DNA from: Candidatus Gastranaerophilales bacterium
GTDB taxonomy: Bacteria > Cyanobacteriota > Vampirovibrionia > Gastranaerophilales > Gastranaerophilaceae
Assembly (NCBI GenBank): GCA_944322725.1
Contig: CALUPU010000006.1
Location: 24,534 to 88,533 of the forward strand
Direction of reading: 5' to 3'
Length of the DNA: 64,000 nt
A program made the position numbers and the translations under genes. Shown here piece by piece: positions 1-9,589 of this stretch. The first letter of the stretch is position 1, and each line of letters opens with the position of its first letter. The notes under the pieces were generated by a model, which saw only the letters and a program-made list of their open reading frames with translations, did no database searches and was not told the DNA's origin.

Positions 1-108
1 AATAATCTCCGTGTTCAGTTTTTTTGCCAGTTCAACAGCCAGCGATGTTTTGCCTGATGCAGTAGGACCTACTATAGCAATGACAGTTTTTTTATTTGTT
101 TTCTTCAT
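1..108 (-). CDS. miaA: tRNA dimethylallyltransferase MiaA, N-terminal fragment (runs off the left edge)
   Basis: Only the first 36 codons are in the window. They read as a P-loop protein start with the motif GPTASGKT at about residues 15-22, the signature of MiaA. MiaA transfers a dimethylallyl group to A37 of tRNAs reading UNN codons; its product is the substrate of MiaB, which is encoded at 43535-44920. The ATG at 106-108 lies inside the end of the upstream membrane-protein gene (17-base overlap), so the two are probably co-transcribed on the minus strand. The rest of the gene lies outside, so the call rests on the motif and N-terminal context. Confidence 0.85.
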   Translation of the reverse strand, partial: MKKTNKKTVIAIVGPTASGKTSLAVELAKKLNTEII

Positions 109-943
109 AATACAAAAATATTAATACCACAGCATAAGTCATAAAATAGAAGGATATTATCAATCCGACAATTGCAAGTATCAGATTCAGGTTAAAAACA
201 ATGCTGAGTATCGACAGGATTATATTTAAGAAGAATAAAAACAGCATTATTCCGAGTGAACCGAAAAAGTGTTTGAATATAAAAACAATATTTCTGTTAA
301 AAGCAGTGAACGGCGACCACAGTACATACAGACCTTTTTCAGATTTGTCATACAGCGCAGGGTATAAAAACATTGTCAGAAGAGTGAACAGTGAGGCAGC
401 CCCGCCCATAAAAAGCATCCAGTAGTTTATTGCTTTTATCTGGTCAAAACTCAAACTGTATACATATTTGTGCATTTCCGCAGGGGTTGAGTTGGCAGCA
501 GCAAGGAATTTTTGCATATCTATGTGCGGATTCGGCAAAAACTGCTGTCCGAATTTGTAACATGCAAAAAGCAGAAGAACATACAACACAACATACACAA
601 CCGTGGTTAAGGAAACGCCGAGAAAATACTCTCCTACACCGGGGAAAAACTCTTTACCAAGCGCAAAAGAAGCTGCGGCAATTTCCTGTTCGTCTTTGTA
701 TTCGTCTCTTTCAACCTTGCGGTTGTGAGCAATGGCTTTTTTTATCATATAAAACCATCCTGCAAAAAATGCCGTGCAAAGAAGGATATTTGCTCCGAGA
801 AACAGCAGGTGCAAAATTTTGTTGGTCTGCTGTGACAATCCTGCCAGCGTAAAGCTGATTATTATCAAAAATATAATCAATGGCTGTGCAAGAATAATAT
901 TATCTTTTGTAATGCCGAATGCTTTTTTTATATATAAACTCAT
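92..943 (-). CDS. Multi-pass membrane protein of unknown function
   Basis: A 283-residue protein with about five to six hydrophobic segments (roughly residues 20-40, 45-65, 105-130, 170-195, 225-250, 255-280) and short charged loops, including an acidic/basic stretch near residues 70-90. I do not recognise a named family. In general design (a polytopic domain with a segment introduced by FNxNIVFIFK) it resembles the membrane protein at 18975-19961, which has a similar INLIKFNFWK segment, so the two may be distant paralogues. It overlaps the miaA start by 17 bases. A -10 box lies only 7 bases before its ATG. Confidence 0.7.
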   Translation of the reverse strand: MSLYIKKAFGITKDNIILAQPLIIFLIIISFTLAGLSQQTNKILHLLFLGANILLCTAFFAGWFYMIKKAIAHNRKVERDEYKDEQEIAAASFALGKEFFPGVGEYFLGVSLTTVVYVVLYVLLLFACYKFGQQFLPNPHIDMQKFLAAANSTPAEMHKYVYSLSFDQIKAINYWMLFMGGAASLFTLLTMFLYPALYDKSEKGLYVLWSPFTAFNRNIVFIFKHFFGSLGIMLFLFFLNIILSILSIVFNLNLILAIVGLIISFYFMTYAVVLIFLYYEENK

Positions 944-950
944 AGACCTG

Positions 951-959
951 ATTATACCA
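951..959 (-). promoter_or_regulatory. Extended -10 promoter element of the membrane-protein gene
   Basis: On the minus strand the sequence reads TGGTATAAT, a perfect extended -10, ending 7 bases before the ATG at 943. Transcription would start at or within a base or two of the start codon, so the mRNA is predicted to be leaderless. No Shine-Dalgarno sequence could fit. Confidence 0.55.
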
Positions 960-1027
960 TATTATTTTGAAACTTGTAGTATAATTTTTATTGTAATATC
1001 AGTCCTAAGTAAACGGGGTAATAATAT

Positions 1028-2686
1028 ATGAGAAGCGATAACGTAAAAAAAGGCATACACAAAGCAGCACACCGTTCATTATTGTACGCAACGGGAGTTG
1101 CAAAAGAGGGTATGAAAAGACCTTTTATCGGTATTGCCAGTTCCTTCTCAGACCTTGTACCAGGGCACGCAGGCATGAGAGACCTTGAAAGACAAATTGA
1201 AAAAGGAATCCACACAGGCGGAGGACAGGCATTTATCTTTGGCACGCCTGCCGTATGCGACGGTATTGCAATGGGCCATTGCGGAATGAAATATTCACTT
1301 CCGTCACGCGACTTGATAGCAGACTGCGTAGAAACAGTAGCCGAAGCTCATCAGCTTGACGGACTCGTACTTTTGACAAACTGCGACAAAATAACGCCCG
1401 GTATGCTTATTGCCGCATTGAGGCTGGATATTCCCTGCATAGTTGTAACAGCAGGTCCTATGATGGACGGATGTTCCAAAAATGAAGTTTTAACAATGAT
1501 TAGAGGTTCTTTTGAGGCTGTAGGAAAGCTTTCTGCAGGCAAAATCACGGAAGAACGCCTTCACGAAATGGAAGAAGAGTGCTGTCCGTCAGCAGGCTCC
1601 TGTCAGGGTCTCTACACTGCAAATACAATGGCGTGCCTCACAGAGGTAATGGGTATGAGCCTTCCTTTCTGTGCAACGGCTTCGGCAGTTTCTTCTAAGA
1701 AAAAACAGATTGCGTTTGAGTCAGGCATGAAAATTGTCGAACTTGTTGAAAAAGGTGTAAAACCCTCTGATATCATTACAAAAGACTCAATGAGAAATGC
1801 GATTGTCACAGACCTTGCTCTGGGCGGGTCGACAAACTCTATTTTGCACCTTCTTGCAATTGCAAACTCGGGCGGAATTGATATTTCGTTGAAGGATTTT
1901 GATGAATTGAGCTATAAAATTCCTCAAATAATCAAACTCGACCCCTCTGCTCTGCCTACGATGACGGATTTGCACAATGCGGGCGGTATCCCCGGAGTAT
2001 TAAAAACTCTCTACGGTAATACTCCCGAACTTAAAGACACAAAAGGTGTTTCAGGGCTAAAAATCTCTGAAATTGCACAGGCTGCGTGGGTTGATAACAC
2101 AATTGTGCACACACTCGACAACCCGATTACATCAAACCCCGGATTGGGTATACTCAAAGGTAATCTGGCTCAAGACGGAGCAGTAATAAAAATTTCAGGG
2201 GTTGACCCGTCTGCCCTTACTTTTGAAGGAACGGCAAAAGTATTCAACTCAGAAGAAGAGACAATGGATGCAATAGACAAAGACCTTATAAAAGAAGGCG
2301 ATGTTGTGGTAATCTGCTACGAAGGTCCCAAAGGCGGCCCGGGTATGAGAGAGATGCTTGCTCCTACTTCCATGATTGCGGGTAAGGGGCTTGGTGCAAA
2401 GGTTGCATTGATTACGGACGGACGCTTTTCCGGCGGTACGCGCGGTTTGTGCATAGGGCATATCTGTCCCGAGGCTGCTATGGGCGGAATTATAGGCTTG
2501 ATTAAAAACGGTGATAAAATTAAAATAGATATACCGAAAAGAAAACTCGACCTTCTTGTAAGCGAAGAAGAACTTGAACGCAGACGCAAAGAATTTAAGC
2601 CTTTTTCGCCTAAAGAAGTTAAAGGATTTCTTGCAAAATACGCTAAAACAGTACAAAGTGCCAGCGTTGGTGCAGTAACATTATAA
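1028..2686 (+). CDS. ilvD: Dihydroxy-acid dehydratase
   Basis: A 552-residue, full-length IlvD. It dehydrates 2,3-dihydroxy-isovalerate and its homologue to the keto-acids in valine/isoleucine synthesis, using a cytoplasmic iron-sulfur cluster and Mg2+. Visible motifs are [10 protein letters not shown] (Cys119), [10 protein letters not shown] (Cys185, Cys186, Cys192), [10 protein letters not shown] and the C-terminal [10 protein letters not shown]. The first motif is [10 protein letters not shown], without the extra cysteine seen in some 2Fe-2S members, so it looks like the E. coli-type subgroup; that is inference. It stands apart from other ilv genes and lies 21 bases ahead of the YebC gene. 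Confidence 0.96.
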   Translation: MRSDNVKKGIHKAAHRSLLYATGVAKEGMKRPFIGIASSFSDLVPGHAGMRDLERQIEKGIHTGGGQAFIFGTPAVCDGIAMGHCGMKYSLPSRDLIADCVETVAEAHQLDGLVLLTNCDKITPGMLIAALRLDIPCIVVTAGPMMDGCSKNEVLTMIRGSFEAVGKLSAGKITEERLHEMEEECCPSAGSCQGLYTANTMACLTEVMGMSLPFCATASAVSSKKKQIAFESGMKIVELVEKGVKPSDIITKDSMRNAIVTDLALGGSTNSILHLLAIANSGGIDISLKDFDELSYKIPQIIKLDPSALPTMTDLHNAGGIPGVLKTLYGNTPELKDTKGVSGLKISEIAQAAWVDNTIVHTLDNPITSNPGLGILKGNLAQDGAVIKISGVDPSALTFEGTAKVFNSEEETMDAIDKDLIKEGDVVVICYEGPKGGPGMREMLAPTSMIAGKGLGAKVALITDGRFSGGTRGLCIGHICPEAAMGGIIGLIKNGDKIKIDIPKRKLDLLVSEEELERRRKEFKPFSPKEVKGFLAKYAKTVQSASVGAVTL

Positions 2687-2707
2687 TAATTAATAAAGGA
2701 TAAATTT

Positions 2708-3460
2708 ATGTCAGGACACTCAAAATGGTCAACAATTAAACACAAAAAAGCTAAAGTAGATGCACAAAGAGGCGTTGCTTTTCAGAAATATTCAAGAGAA
2801 ATTATAGTAGCCGCAAAAATGGGAGGAGGCGACCCTGCCGCAAACTTCCGTTTAAGAACAGCTATTGAAAAAGCAAAAGCAGGCGGTCTGCCAAATGACA
2901 ACATCAAACGTGCAATAGAAAAAGGCTGCGGCGCTGGTGCAAGCGAAAACTATGAAGAACTCACTTACGAAGGCTATGGTGCAGGCGGTGTGGCTGTGAT
3001 TGTTGAAGCAATGACAGACAACAGAAACCGCACGGCAGGCGATATCAGAAGCTACTTTACAAAATTCAACGGAAACCTCGGTGAAACAGGCTGCGTAGGC
3101 TGGATGTTTAAAGATGCCGGTGTTGTAACTTTTTCAAAAGAAGATAACGACTATGAAAAACTTTTTGACGAATCCATCAATGCGGGTGCGGATGATTTTG
3201 CAGATGAAGATGATGAGTACAAAGTTGTTACAACACCCGAGAACTTCCAGAATGTTGTAGAATCGTTAGAGAAAGCTGGATTTAAGCACACAGGTGCGGA
3301 ACTCACAAAGCTTCCTCAAAACACACTCGAAATTACTGATGAAAAAACCGCAAAGATGATTCTTCTTCTTATGGACAAGCTGGAAGAACACGATGACGTA
3401 CAGAATGTTTATTCAAACTTTGATATTCCTGATGAGGTAATGGAAAAAGTTCAAATGTAA
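2708..3460 (+). CDS. YebC/PmpR-family regulator or translation factor
   Basis: A 250-residue YebC-family protein, starting with the hallmark [16 protein letters not shown] and continuing with the family core [15 protein letters not shown] and [19 protein letters not shown]. The length is normal for the family (about 240-250). Members act in the cytoplasm as DNA-binding regulators, and some have been linked to relief of ribosome stalling at proline stretches. The acidic linker near residues 155-180 separates the usual domains. It follows ilvD by 21 bases with an AAAGGA ribosome-binding site, so it is probably co-transcribed with ilvD. Confidence 0.93.
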   Translation: MSGHSKWSTIKHKKAKVDAQRGVAFQKYSREIIVAAKMGGGDPAANFRLRTAIEKAKAGGLPNDNIKRAIEKGCGAGASENYEELTYEGYGAGGVAVIVEAMTDNRNRTAGDIRSYFTKFNGNLGETGCVGWMFKDAGVVTFSKEDNDYEKLFDESINAGADDFADEDDEYKVVTTPENFQNVVESLEKAGFKHTGAELTKLPQNTLEITDEKTAKMILLLMDKLEEHDDVQNVYSNFDIPDEVMEKVQM

Positions 3461-3558
3461 TAAATTTACAAAACTTTTCATTGGCACTGCTCGATTTGAT
3501 ATTGCTAAAATAATAATTAATAATATTATCTAAGCATAGTTGAGTAAGGATAGGATTA

Positions 3559-4347
3559 TTGAAAAAGAAGAGATTTAAAAATTTAATTGCCGTACTCGCA
3601 GCGGTGTGTGTTTTTCAAACTACGGCATTTTCAGCAGAACAGGCGGGCGGGCAGCCTCCTATGATGAAACCTCCCGTAAAAAATCAGGCAAATGATTTTG
3701 TAAAAAATACACGGGCAAGCAACAAACAAGGAAAAATTGAAATCTATACGGATGATTCCGGCAATCAGATTTCCAAAGCACAAAAAGAGCGTTCTAAATC
3801 ATTAAAGAAAACGTACAAAGGTGTAACCGATAATGAACGTCTCATGGAAGCTATGGAGCTTATGAAGAATGGGCTCGGCAGCTTTTCAAGAAAAGCAATT
3901 CTTGGGAATAACTTATCGGGAAAGCCCATGATTGTTAATTTTGAGGATTTGAGCAAATTCGGACAGGCGTATACAAATTTTGACGCTCTCGGGTGGAAGA
4001 AAAAAGAAAGACTTTATATTTATATCAATAAAAAACACGAAGATGCTCCGCTTCCTGCTCTTGCGGCAGTGTTATCGCATGAGGCTCTTCATCAGGATGA
4101 TTTTAATTCACTGAACGAAGAGACTTATGCTTGGACTCTTGAAGCCGCAGTATGGACACAGTTATCTGAAAAGGATCCAAGATACAATGACAGCATGCAT
4201 CCTCTTGTTGTAAGAGAAAATACACTTAAAAAGCTTTTCATAAAAGGTAATTATACGAGTAAGTTTATCAGAAAAACAGTGTTTTCTAATCCTGGTTATG
4301 CAAATCTTCCATCGCGTTCTCCCGGGTTTGAGGATGATAATTTGTAA
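3559..4347 (+). CDS. Secreted putative zinc metalloprotease-like protein (HExxH)
   Basis: A 262-residue protein starting at TTG with an AAGGAT ribosome-binding site. Residues 1-25 form a clear signal peptide (KKKRF, hydrophobic core, FSA cleavage site), followed by a Pro/Gln-rich stretch. Residues 174-178 are HEALH, matching HExxH, and glutamates at about 187-188 (NEETYAW) could supply the third zinc ligand. The region is preceded by a strand-like segment, as in zincins. I do not recognise a named peptidase family, so the catalytic role is inference from the motif. It stands alone between the YebC gene and a broken regulator gene on the opposite strand. Confidence 0.6.
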   Translation: MKKKRFKNLIAVLAAVCVFQTTAFSAEQAGGQPPMMKPPVKNQANDFVKNTRASNKQGKIEIYTDDSGNQISKAQKERSKSLKKTYKGVTDNERLMEAMELMKNGLGSFSRKAILGNNLSGKPMIVNFEDLSKFGQAYTNFDALGWKKKERLYIYINKKHEDAPLPALAAVLSHEALHQDDFNSLNEETYAWTLEAAVWTQLSEKDPRYNDSMHPLVVRENTLKKLFIKGNYTSKFIRKTVFSNPGYANLPSRSPGFEDDNL

Positions 4348-4348
4348 G

Positions 4349-4672
4349 TTATTTTGTTGTGAGAAACTTTATTATTTTGTAAACCTTTTCCAGATTGATA
4401 CGATCATTTTCTAACGTATGTACGCGTTCGATAATTTCATCAATCAATACATCAGTATTTTTTAATTCATCATTCGAAAATAAATCTTCAGTTGAAATGT
4501 TCAGGGCTATCAATATTTTTTCTAAAGTATTAGCTTTAGCAAAGTTGATACCCTGTTATATTACTAAGATTTCTTGGCGAAATATCGATTATTTCTGCAA
4601 GTTGTTCTTGAGTAAATTTTCTTTTTTTCTAAGTCGTTTTATTTTTTCGCCTATTTCTTTTTTTATATCCAT
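4349..4672 (-). pseudogene. XRE-type HTH regulator, broken by two frameshifts
   Basis: Reading the minus strand from ATG 4670-4672 gives MDIKKEIGEKIKRLRK, which then runs out of frame in a homopolymer A/T run near 4622-4630. The next frame gives TQEQLAEIIDISPRNLSNI, a classic XRE helix-turn-helix, and a second shift near 4556 restores GINFAKANTLEKILIALNIS and an acidic C-terminal helix up to the stop at 4349. Restoring one base in the first run gives a continuous HTH. It was probably a phage-like or stress repressor of about 107 residues. The breaks could be real decay or assembly errors; both lie in or near short repeats. Confidence 0.75.
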
Positions 4673-4875
4673 TTAATTTACCAGAAATGTTATATTGAAT
4701 TTTTTTGTTTAATCCGATGTGAAATATCATGATATATTAACTTTTGTAAACCTGTAATGAGGCAATATTGCTATATTTATGAATAATATGAAATTTAATT
4801 TCATAAAATTAAGCAATTTAAAAAAACAAAATACTTCATATAAGAGTAAGGAGTTTACACAAAAAGAAATTTCCT
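4673..4875. other. Intergenic stretch without a recognisable gene
   Basis: About 200 very AT-rich bases between the broken regulator and a strong hairpin. I see no credible reading frame with a ribosome-binding site on either strand. It probably holds the promoter of the regulator on the minus strand and possibly a short plus-strand transcript ending at the hairpin. Confidence 0.3.
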
Positions 4876-4916
4876 AAAGCCTAAACTCCACCCTACACTA
4901 TAGTTTAGGCTTTTTC
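4876..4916 (+). terminator. Rho-independent terminator-like hairpin, possible attenuator
   Basis: An 11-12 bp stem (AAAGCCTAAACT pairing with AGTTTAGGCTTT) with a 14-base loop runs straight into a T tract. There is no plus-strand gene directly before it, and the next gene begins at 4982. It may end a short RNA or act as a conditional terminator in the leader of the 4982 gene. Confidence 0.6.
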
Positions 4917-4981
4917 TTAAAAAATAAGTATTCATAAAAGTAAAGTAGGTTAAATTTTAGACAAAGAAAGGAAGGTTAATT

Positions 4982-5566
4982 ATGACAAGTTTTGCAGTAC
5001 AATACCCCCTTGTTAAAGGTACTATTGGGAACAGAATGGACAAATCTGTCGAAAAGACAAAAAATAATGTTGCTTGTGCAGCTAAAGTTACAGGTACAGC
5101 TGCAGCAACACTTGCAGCAACAGTTTTCCCTTTATCAAAAATTGTTAGCTTTATGGGAGACCCGAAGACATACAAAAATCCAGCTTGGAATCGTATGATA
5201 CATAATTATTTTAAGGTTTTTGCTAAGAAACTGATCAATAAAGGTAACAAAATATGGGATACGGGTTGGAAGAAACATATTGCTAGTATTAATAAACATA
5301 GAGTTAAATATGGCAAGGTTGGCATAGTTCGCCAATTAATACACGAGGCTAAATTGGGCTTGGTAGCAGCTTTAAGTCAGGGACTTGCGCTTCCCGGCCG
5401 GATACTAGCTTCAATTGCAAGAGTACCGGCTCCCCAAAAGGTTTTAGCTTCAATATTAGGACTTGGCGGTATTGCAATTGCAAAAATTGTTAAGAACCAT
5501 AGCTACAAAGCAGGTCAAATTGACCAGAAATATACGGACAGAGCGCAATTACAAAAAACATTGTAG
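4982..5566 (+). CDS. Unknown protein with hydrophobic segments
   Basis: A 194-residue basic protein with a strong AAGGAAGG ribosome-binding site. An alanine-rich hydrophobic segment lies at about residues 33-58 (ATLAATVFPLSKIVSF) and two more at about 120-140 and 155-180 (ILGLGGIAIAKIV). The segments are long enough to be membrane-associated helices. I do not recognise a family. In character it resembles the other alanine-rich membrane-associated proteins of this window (11604, 12193, 29376, 30480). It is preceded by a hairpin at 4876-4916 and followed by a terminator, so it is probably monocistronic. Confidence 0.6.
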   Translation: MTSFAVQYPLVKGTIGNRMDKSVEKTKNNVACAAKVTGTAAATLAATVFPLSKIVSFMGDPKTYKNPAWNRMIHNYFKVFAKKLINKGNKIWDTGWKKHIASINKHRVKYGKVGIVRQLIHEAKLGLVAALSQGLALPGRILASIARVPAPQKVLASILGLGGIAIAKIVKNHSYKAGQIDQKYTDRAQLQKTL

Positions 5567-5587
5567 TATTCTTTAAAAACGAACCAT

Positions 5588-5620
5588 AAAGTGCGATATC
5601 AAAATACCGCACTTTTAATT
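5588..5620 (+). terminator. Terminator after the 4982 gene
   Basis: AAAGTGCG pairs with CGCACTTT around a 12-base loop that can extend the stem, followed by TTTAATTTT. It lies 21 bases after the stop codon. The minus-strand prepilin gene ends a little further on (5648), so the hairpin may serve both directions. Confidence 0.6.
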
Positions 5621-5647
5621 TTGATAATACATATTATCAATATATTA

Positions 5648-6292
5648 TTAGAACTTACCGCCTCTTAAGTAGTACTCGGAGCAGCCGAGTCCGTTTGTAT
5701 GCGGGGTGCATTGTCTTTCAAGCTGATTGTTTGTAAATTCTGCACCAAAAGCTTCTATTCTGTTTTTGTATATGTATATTCCAAAAATGTCGTCCCCAAT
5801 GCGATTAGGTTTTTTTATGCCGTTAAGGTCAAAAATTGCCGTTGCGCAGGGCACTTTGTCGCTGCACTCGCAGTCCAGCCATCTAAACCCTACTATATTT
5901 CCGTTTTCCTGATAGGCAAAGAATTTTGTGAAAACCATTGATTGCATTGGAATCTGTGAACCGTTCTTGAACCTATAATGGTAAGATTTCAGGGGATTCG
6001 GGTTTCTGCTCAAATCAACATTCAGGTAAGGGCTTATTACCTTAAAAATTTCAGGTTCTTTTTCCGTAACATTGCTGCGGCAGATTTTTTCAATCACATC
6101 AGCATCGCTAACATTAAAAACTTCAAAGTTAGACTGCATTTCAGCAAAACTGCGTTTCCAGCCGGAGATTATTTTAGCTTCTTTGGAGTTATTGAAAATG
6201 GTTGGCAGGCAGAGTATGACTGTGGTTGCCAGTAGGCAGACCACAATCATTATTTCTACCATGTTAAATGCTTTAAGTTGTTTCATCATCAT
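5648..6292 (-). CDS. Type IV prepilin-like (pseudopilin) protein
   Basis: A 214-residue protein whose N-terminus (KQLKAFNMVEIMIVVCLLA) is a prepilin signal: a short basic leader, A/F cleavage site, Glu at position +5 and one hydrophobic helix. The rest is a soluble domain with six or so cysteines, some spaced as in disulfide-bonded minor pilins. Such proteins are processed by PilD at the membrane and join type IV pili or type II secretion pseudopili; which one cannot be told here, as no assembly genes are near. It is the last gene of the rny-ymdB-PHP cluster, 53 bases after the PHP gene, and may be co-transcribed. Confidence 0.75.
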   Translation of the reverse strand: MMMKQLKAFNMVEIMIVVCLLATTVILCLPTIFNNSKEAKIISGWKRSFAEMQSNFEVFNVSDADVIEKICRSNVTEKEPEIFKVISPYLNVDLSRNPNPLKSYHYRFKNGSQIPMQSMVFTKFFAYQENGNIVGFRWLDCECSDKVPCATAIFDLNGIKKPNRIGDDIFGIYIYKNRIEAFGAEFTNNQLERQCTPHTNGLGCSEYYLRGGKF

Positions 6293-6345
6293 TGCTTATA
6301 TTGCCAGATCTAACTGTTTCTTTCATAAGGCTTCAGTATCATCGC

Positions 6346-7209
6346 TTACCTTGCTAAATCAAGTTGTTTTTTTTCTTTCATCAGCTTGTCGTATATCCAT
6401 TCAGGGATGAAATTTTTGCCCATGATTATCTGACCGTTGTTAGGGTTTGGTGCGTGAAAATCAGAACCGCCTGTAATAATAAGTCCGCATTTCTCGGCAA
6501 TAGATGAATAATACTCGACCATCGCCGGCGAGTGTTTTCTGTGATAAGCCTCCACCCCTCTTAAGCCGTAATGCATAAACTCTTTGATTAAGTTTTCAGC
6601 GTCTTCTACGTCAAAAGGATGCGCAAAAACAGGGATTCCGCCTGCATCATAGATGATTTCTATAGCTTCATGCGGAGAGATTGTTTTTCTCTGCACATAA
6701 ACTTCAGAGTCATTATTTATGTATTTATTATAAGCCTCCATAACACTCGTTGTACCGCCTGCCAGAGTAATTGCTTTTGCAATATGAGGACGTCCTATAC
6801 TCCCTCCTTCTGCTACAAGGCTTTTGAGTTTATCAAAAGTCACATGTATACCTTCTTTTTTGTTTAAAAGATGGAGAATCTGTTCTGTCTGCTCGATACG
6901 GGCTTTTTGCTGCGACTTTAACATAGCCTGAAAGTCACTGTCATCACGGTTCATAAAATACCCGAGGATATGGATTTCAACATCTTTATAGATTGTATTG
7001 ATTTCTACACCCGGAAGTATCTCAAGATGTTTTCCGCCACTGTCAGCGATTTTTTTTGCATAGTTCAGGGCTATCGGATACGCCAGGACATTGTCGTGGT
7101 CAGTAATTGCGATAGCATCCAAACCCGCGTCAATAGCAGTATCCACAATCTTTTCAGGCGAGAATACCCCGTCCGAATAGGTTGTGTGAATGTGTAAATC
7201 GACTTTCAC
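6346..7209 (-). CDS. PHP-domain phosphoesterase (YciV / RNase AM-like)
   Basis: A 287-residue PHP protein starting at GTG with an AAGGA site 7 bases upstream. Metal-binding motifs are DLHIHTTYSDG (N-terminus), ITDHDN, PGVEINT, RPHIA, FAHPFD and the final GGSDFHA. Length and motif set fit the 3',5'-nucleoside bisphosphate phosphatase / RNase AM family (E. coli YciV), which removes 5' nucleotides from pAp or short RNA ends. Its place directly after rny and ymdB supports a role in RNA turnover; that is inference. A shorter paralogue lies at 18264-18923. Confidence 0.82.
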   Translation of the reverse strand: MKVDLHIHTTYSDGVFSPEKIVDTAIDAGLDAIAITDHDNVLAYPIALNYAKKIADSGGKHLEILPGVEINTIYKDVEIHILGYFMNRDDSDFQAMLKSQQKARIEQTEQILHLLNKKEGIHVTFDKLKSLVAEGGSIGRPHIAKAITLAGGTTSVMEAYNKYINNDSEVYVQRKTISPHEAIEIIYDAGGIPVFAHPFDVEDAENLIKEFMHYGLRGVEAYHRKHSPAMVEYYSSIAEKCGLIITGGSDFHAPNPNNGQIIMGKNFIPEWIYDKLMKEKKQLDLAR

Positions 7210-7224
7210 CTTTCTATCCTTTCA

Positions 7225-8043
7225 TCATGCTGTTACCTCACTGTAATCTTTTATAAAATGAATTCTTTCTATGCTTTGTGCCTGCCCTGAAACGGCATCA
7301 AAGTTCATTGAAACGGCATTGAGTTCAACAACGGGGGAGTCATCTATATCAAAGCGCTCCGGTATGCTTGTTACAAGTCGTTTTAAAGAGCCTTCATAGC
7401 CCATGCCTATTATGGAATTGTATGCACCGCAAAATCCTGCGTCTGTGATATATGCCGTGTAATCATTAATAATTTTTTCATCAGCTGTCTGCACATGGGT
7501 ATGTGTGCCAAGAACAGCACTGATTTTATGCTCTGAACAGAATCTGCCGAAACAAATTTTTTCTGCTGTTGCTTCTGCATGAAAATCTACAATAACAATC
7601 GGGGCAGATTGTTTGATATTTTCGATTTCTTTTTCAATAATCTCCCACGGAGAATCAACAGGGTTCATAAAAGTGCGGCCCAAAAAATTCATAACCGCAA
7701 TTTTTGTCCCTTTAATATCAAAGATACGATACCCGACCCCGTAAGTACCTTTCGGGTAATTCCACGGACGGATTAATTTATCAGAATCATTGATATATGA
7801 ATAAATATCCTTTTTATCCCATATATGATTGCCTGAGGTGAAGCAATTTATCCCGATTTCAGACAATTCATTATGGTTCTTTTCTGTCAGACCGAAGCCA
7901 TGGGAAGCATTTTCCACATTGGCAATTATAAAATCATACGGATTATCTGACGCATTTAGAACGCCCAGGTAGTCTTTTACTATATTTCTCCCGGGGCGTC
8001 CTACAATGTCGCCTATAAATAGTACTTTTATTAGTTCATTCAT
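7225..8043 (-). CDS. ymdB: YmdB-family metallophosphoesterase
   Basis: A 272-residue TIGR00282-type phosphodiesterase. Motifs GDIVGRPGR, NVENASHG, TSGNHIWDK, VDFHAEAT and GTHTHVQTAD supply the dimetal site. In Bacillus YmdB hydrolyses 2',3'-cyclic nucleotides and affects biofilm and motility decisions. I place the start at ATG 8043 because the residues encoded further upstream have no family similarity and would run into rny; this gives the family's usual length. It lies 25 bases after the rny stop, the arrangement also seen in Firmicutes. Confidence 0.9.
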   Translation of the reverse strand: MNELIKVLFIGDIVGRPGRNIVKDYLGVLNASDNPYDFIIANVENASHGFGLTEKNHNELSEIGINCFTSGNHIWDKKDIYSYINDSDKLIRPWNYPKGTYGVGYRIFDIKGTKIAVMNFLGRTFMNPVDSPWEIIEKEIENIKQSAPIVIVDFHAEATAEKICFGRFCSEHKISAVLGTHTHVQTADEKIINDYTAYITDAGFCGAYNSIIGMGYEGSLKRLVTSIPERFDIDDSPVVELNAVSMNFDAVSGQAQSIERIHFIKDYSEVTA

Positions 8044-8068
8044 GTTTTGCCTGCGTGTACAGGTCAAA

Positions 8069-9589
8069 TCATTTAGCAATTTCTGTAGTTCTGATTTCGC
8101 GTACAACAGTAACTCTGATTTGACCCGGATAGTCGAGTTCTTCTTCAATACGCTTAGCAATATCACGGGCTAACTTTGCACTTGCCAGATCATCGAACAT
8201 GTCAGGCTGGACAATAATCCTTACCTCACGACCTGCCTGTACCGCAAAAGACTGTTTAATTCCCTCATAGCTTGAGGCAATTTCCTCTATTTTGTTAAGT
8301 CTTTTGATGTAGATTTCAAGAGTATCTCGTCTTGAACCGGGGCGTCCGGCTGATATAGCATCCGCAAGTTTTACCAGAACTGCTTCAATCGTATTTGCTG
8401 TAACATCGTCGTGGTGCGCTTCTATTGCGTGAATAACTTCTTCTTTTTCACCGTAACGACGGGCAAGTTCAACACCAAGTTCAATATGCGTACCATCTTG
8501 AGTCTGGTCGACAGCCTTGCCTATGTCGTGCAAGAGTCCGGCACGTTTTGCAATCTGAACATTGGCGCCGAGTTCTGCTGCCAGCATTCCTGCAATGTGT
8601 CCGACCTCGAGCGAGTGTTTCAAAACATTCTGACCGTAGCTTGTTCTGTAATACAAACGTCCGAGTGTTTTGATTAACTCTTTATGAAGATTCAAAACGC
8701 CCATATCAACGGCTGCGTTTTCACCTTCTTTTTTAATTTTTTCTTCAATTTCTTCCTGAGCTTTTTCCACCATTTCTTCGATTCTTACAGGGTGGATACG
8801 ACCGTCTGAGATGAGTTTTTCCAGTGCCACTTTTGCAATCTCACGACGCACAGGGTCAAAGCTTGAAAGAACAACTGCTTCCGGTGTGTCGTCAATAATA
8901 AGGTCTACACCTGTCAGCGTTTCTAAAGTTCTGATGTTTCTGCCTTCACGTCCGATAATACGGCCTTTCATCTCGTCAGAAGGAAGATTAACAACAGATA
9001 CGGTTGATTCAACAACCTGATCTATTGCGCATCTTTGCATTGTTGTAGAGAGAATATCCTGCGCCATTTCTTTTGCAGATTCTCTGATTTTTGCTTCGTT
9101 TTCTTTGATAAGCTGCATCTGCTCCTGTTGAAGATCTTGTTTTAACTGCTCCATCAGCATATGGCGTGCTTCTTCGCGCGACATGCCTGCAATTTTTTCA
9201 GTTTCTTCAATTTGTTTTGCAATCAAATCAGCAAGATAGTCTTCTTTTTCAAGAAGTTCATCCATTTTTTTCTGTGTTTCATAAACTTTGTCGTTTGCTT
9301 CTTGCAGTTTGTCCTCGAGCATATCTTCTTTTTTCAAGAGTTTATCTTCTGCTCTTTGCAAATCCTGCCTGCGTTCTCTGACTTCTTCGTCAAATTTTTC
9401 TCTTTCATTATGCAATGCTTCTTTTGCCTGAATCATTGCTTCTTTTTTCAAAAGAGTTTCTTTTTCGTCGTTTTCTTTTGAAAGTTTTTCATAAAGTGCC
9501 TGCACTGTTTTTTTCTTTTGCCAGATTACAAATGCTGTACCCATAGCGGCAATCAGGGCAAATGCTAAAACTGCAGTTAATAAAGTCAT
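8069..9589 (-). CDS. rny: Ribonuclease Y
   Basis: A 506-residue RNase Y. Order: N-terminal membrane helix (residues about 3-25), a long charged coiled coil (about 30-190), a KH RNA-binding domain ([15 protein letters not shown]), and an HD domain ([29 protein letters not shown]). It is the endonuclease that starts mRNA decay at the membrane. I choose ATG 9589 because the membrane helix begins there and an AGGA lies about 11 bases upstream; an in-frame ATG at 9631 has no ribosome-binding site. It heads a minus-strand cluster with ymdB, the PHP phosphatase and the prepilin-like gene. Confidence 0.95.
   Translation of the reverse strand: MTLLTAVLAFALIAAMGTAFVIWQKKKTVQALYEKLSKENDEKETLLKKEAMIQAKEALHNEREKFDEEVRERRQDLQRAEDKLLKKEDMLEDKLQEANDKVYETQKKMDELLEKEDYLADLIAKQIEETEKIAGMSREEARHMLMEQLKQDLQQEQMQLIKENEAKIRESAKEMAQDILSTTMQRCAIDQVVESTVSVVNLPSDEMKGRIIGREGRNIRTLETLTGVDLIIDDTPEAVVLSSFDPVRREIAKVALEKLISDGRIHPVRIEEMVEKAQEEIEEKIKKEGENAAVDMGVLNLHKELIKTLGRLYYRTSYGQNVLKHSLEVGHIAGMLAAELGANVQIAKRAGLLHDIGKAVDQTQDGTHIELGVELARRYGEKEEVIHAIEAHHDDVTANTIEAVLVKLADAISAGRPGSRRDTLEIYIKRLNKIEEIASSYEGIKQSFAVQAGREVRIIVQPDMFDDLASAKLARDIAKRIEEELDYPGQIRVTVVREIRTTEIAK

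Noticed and set aside
2249..2745. Long minus-strand frames inside ilvD
   Set aside because: They are shadows of the ilvD frame, with no start signals and unlikely composition.
4395..4676. Plus-strand frame of 93 codons
   Set aside because: It is the antisense of the broken XRE regulator, has no ribosome-binding site and a biased composition (Phe/Ser/Ile).
8411..9481. Plus-strand frames opposite rny
   Set aside because: Phe/Cys-rich shadows of the coiled-coil codons of RNase Y.
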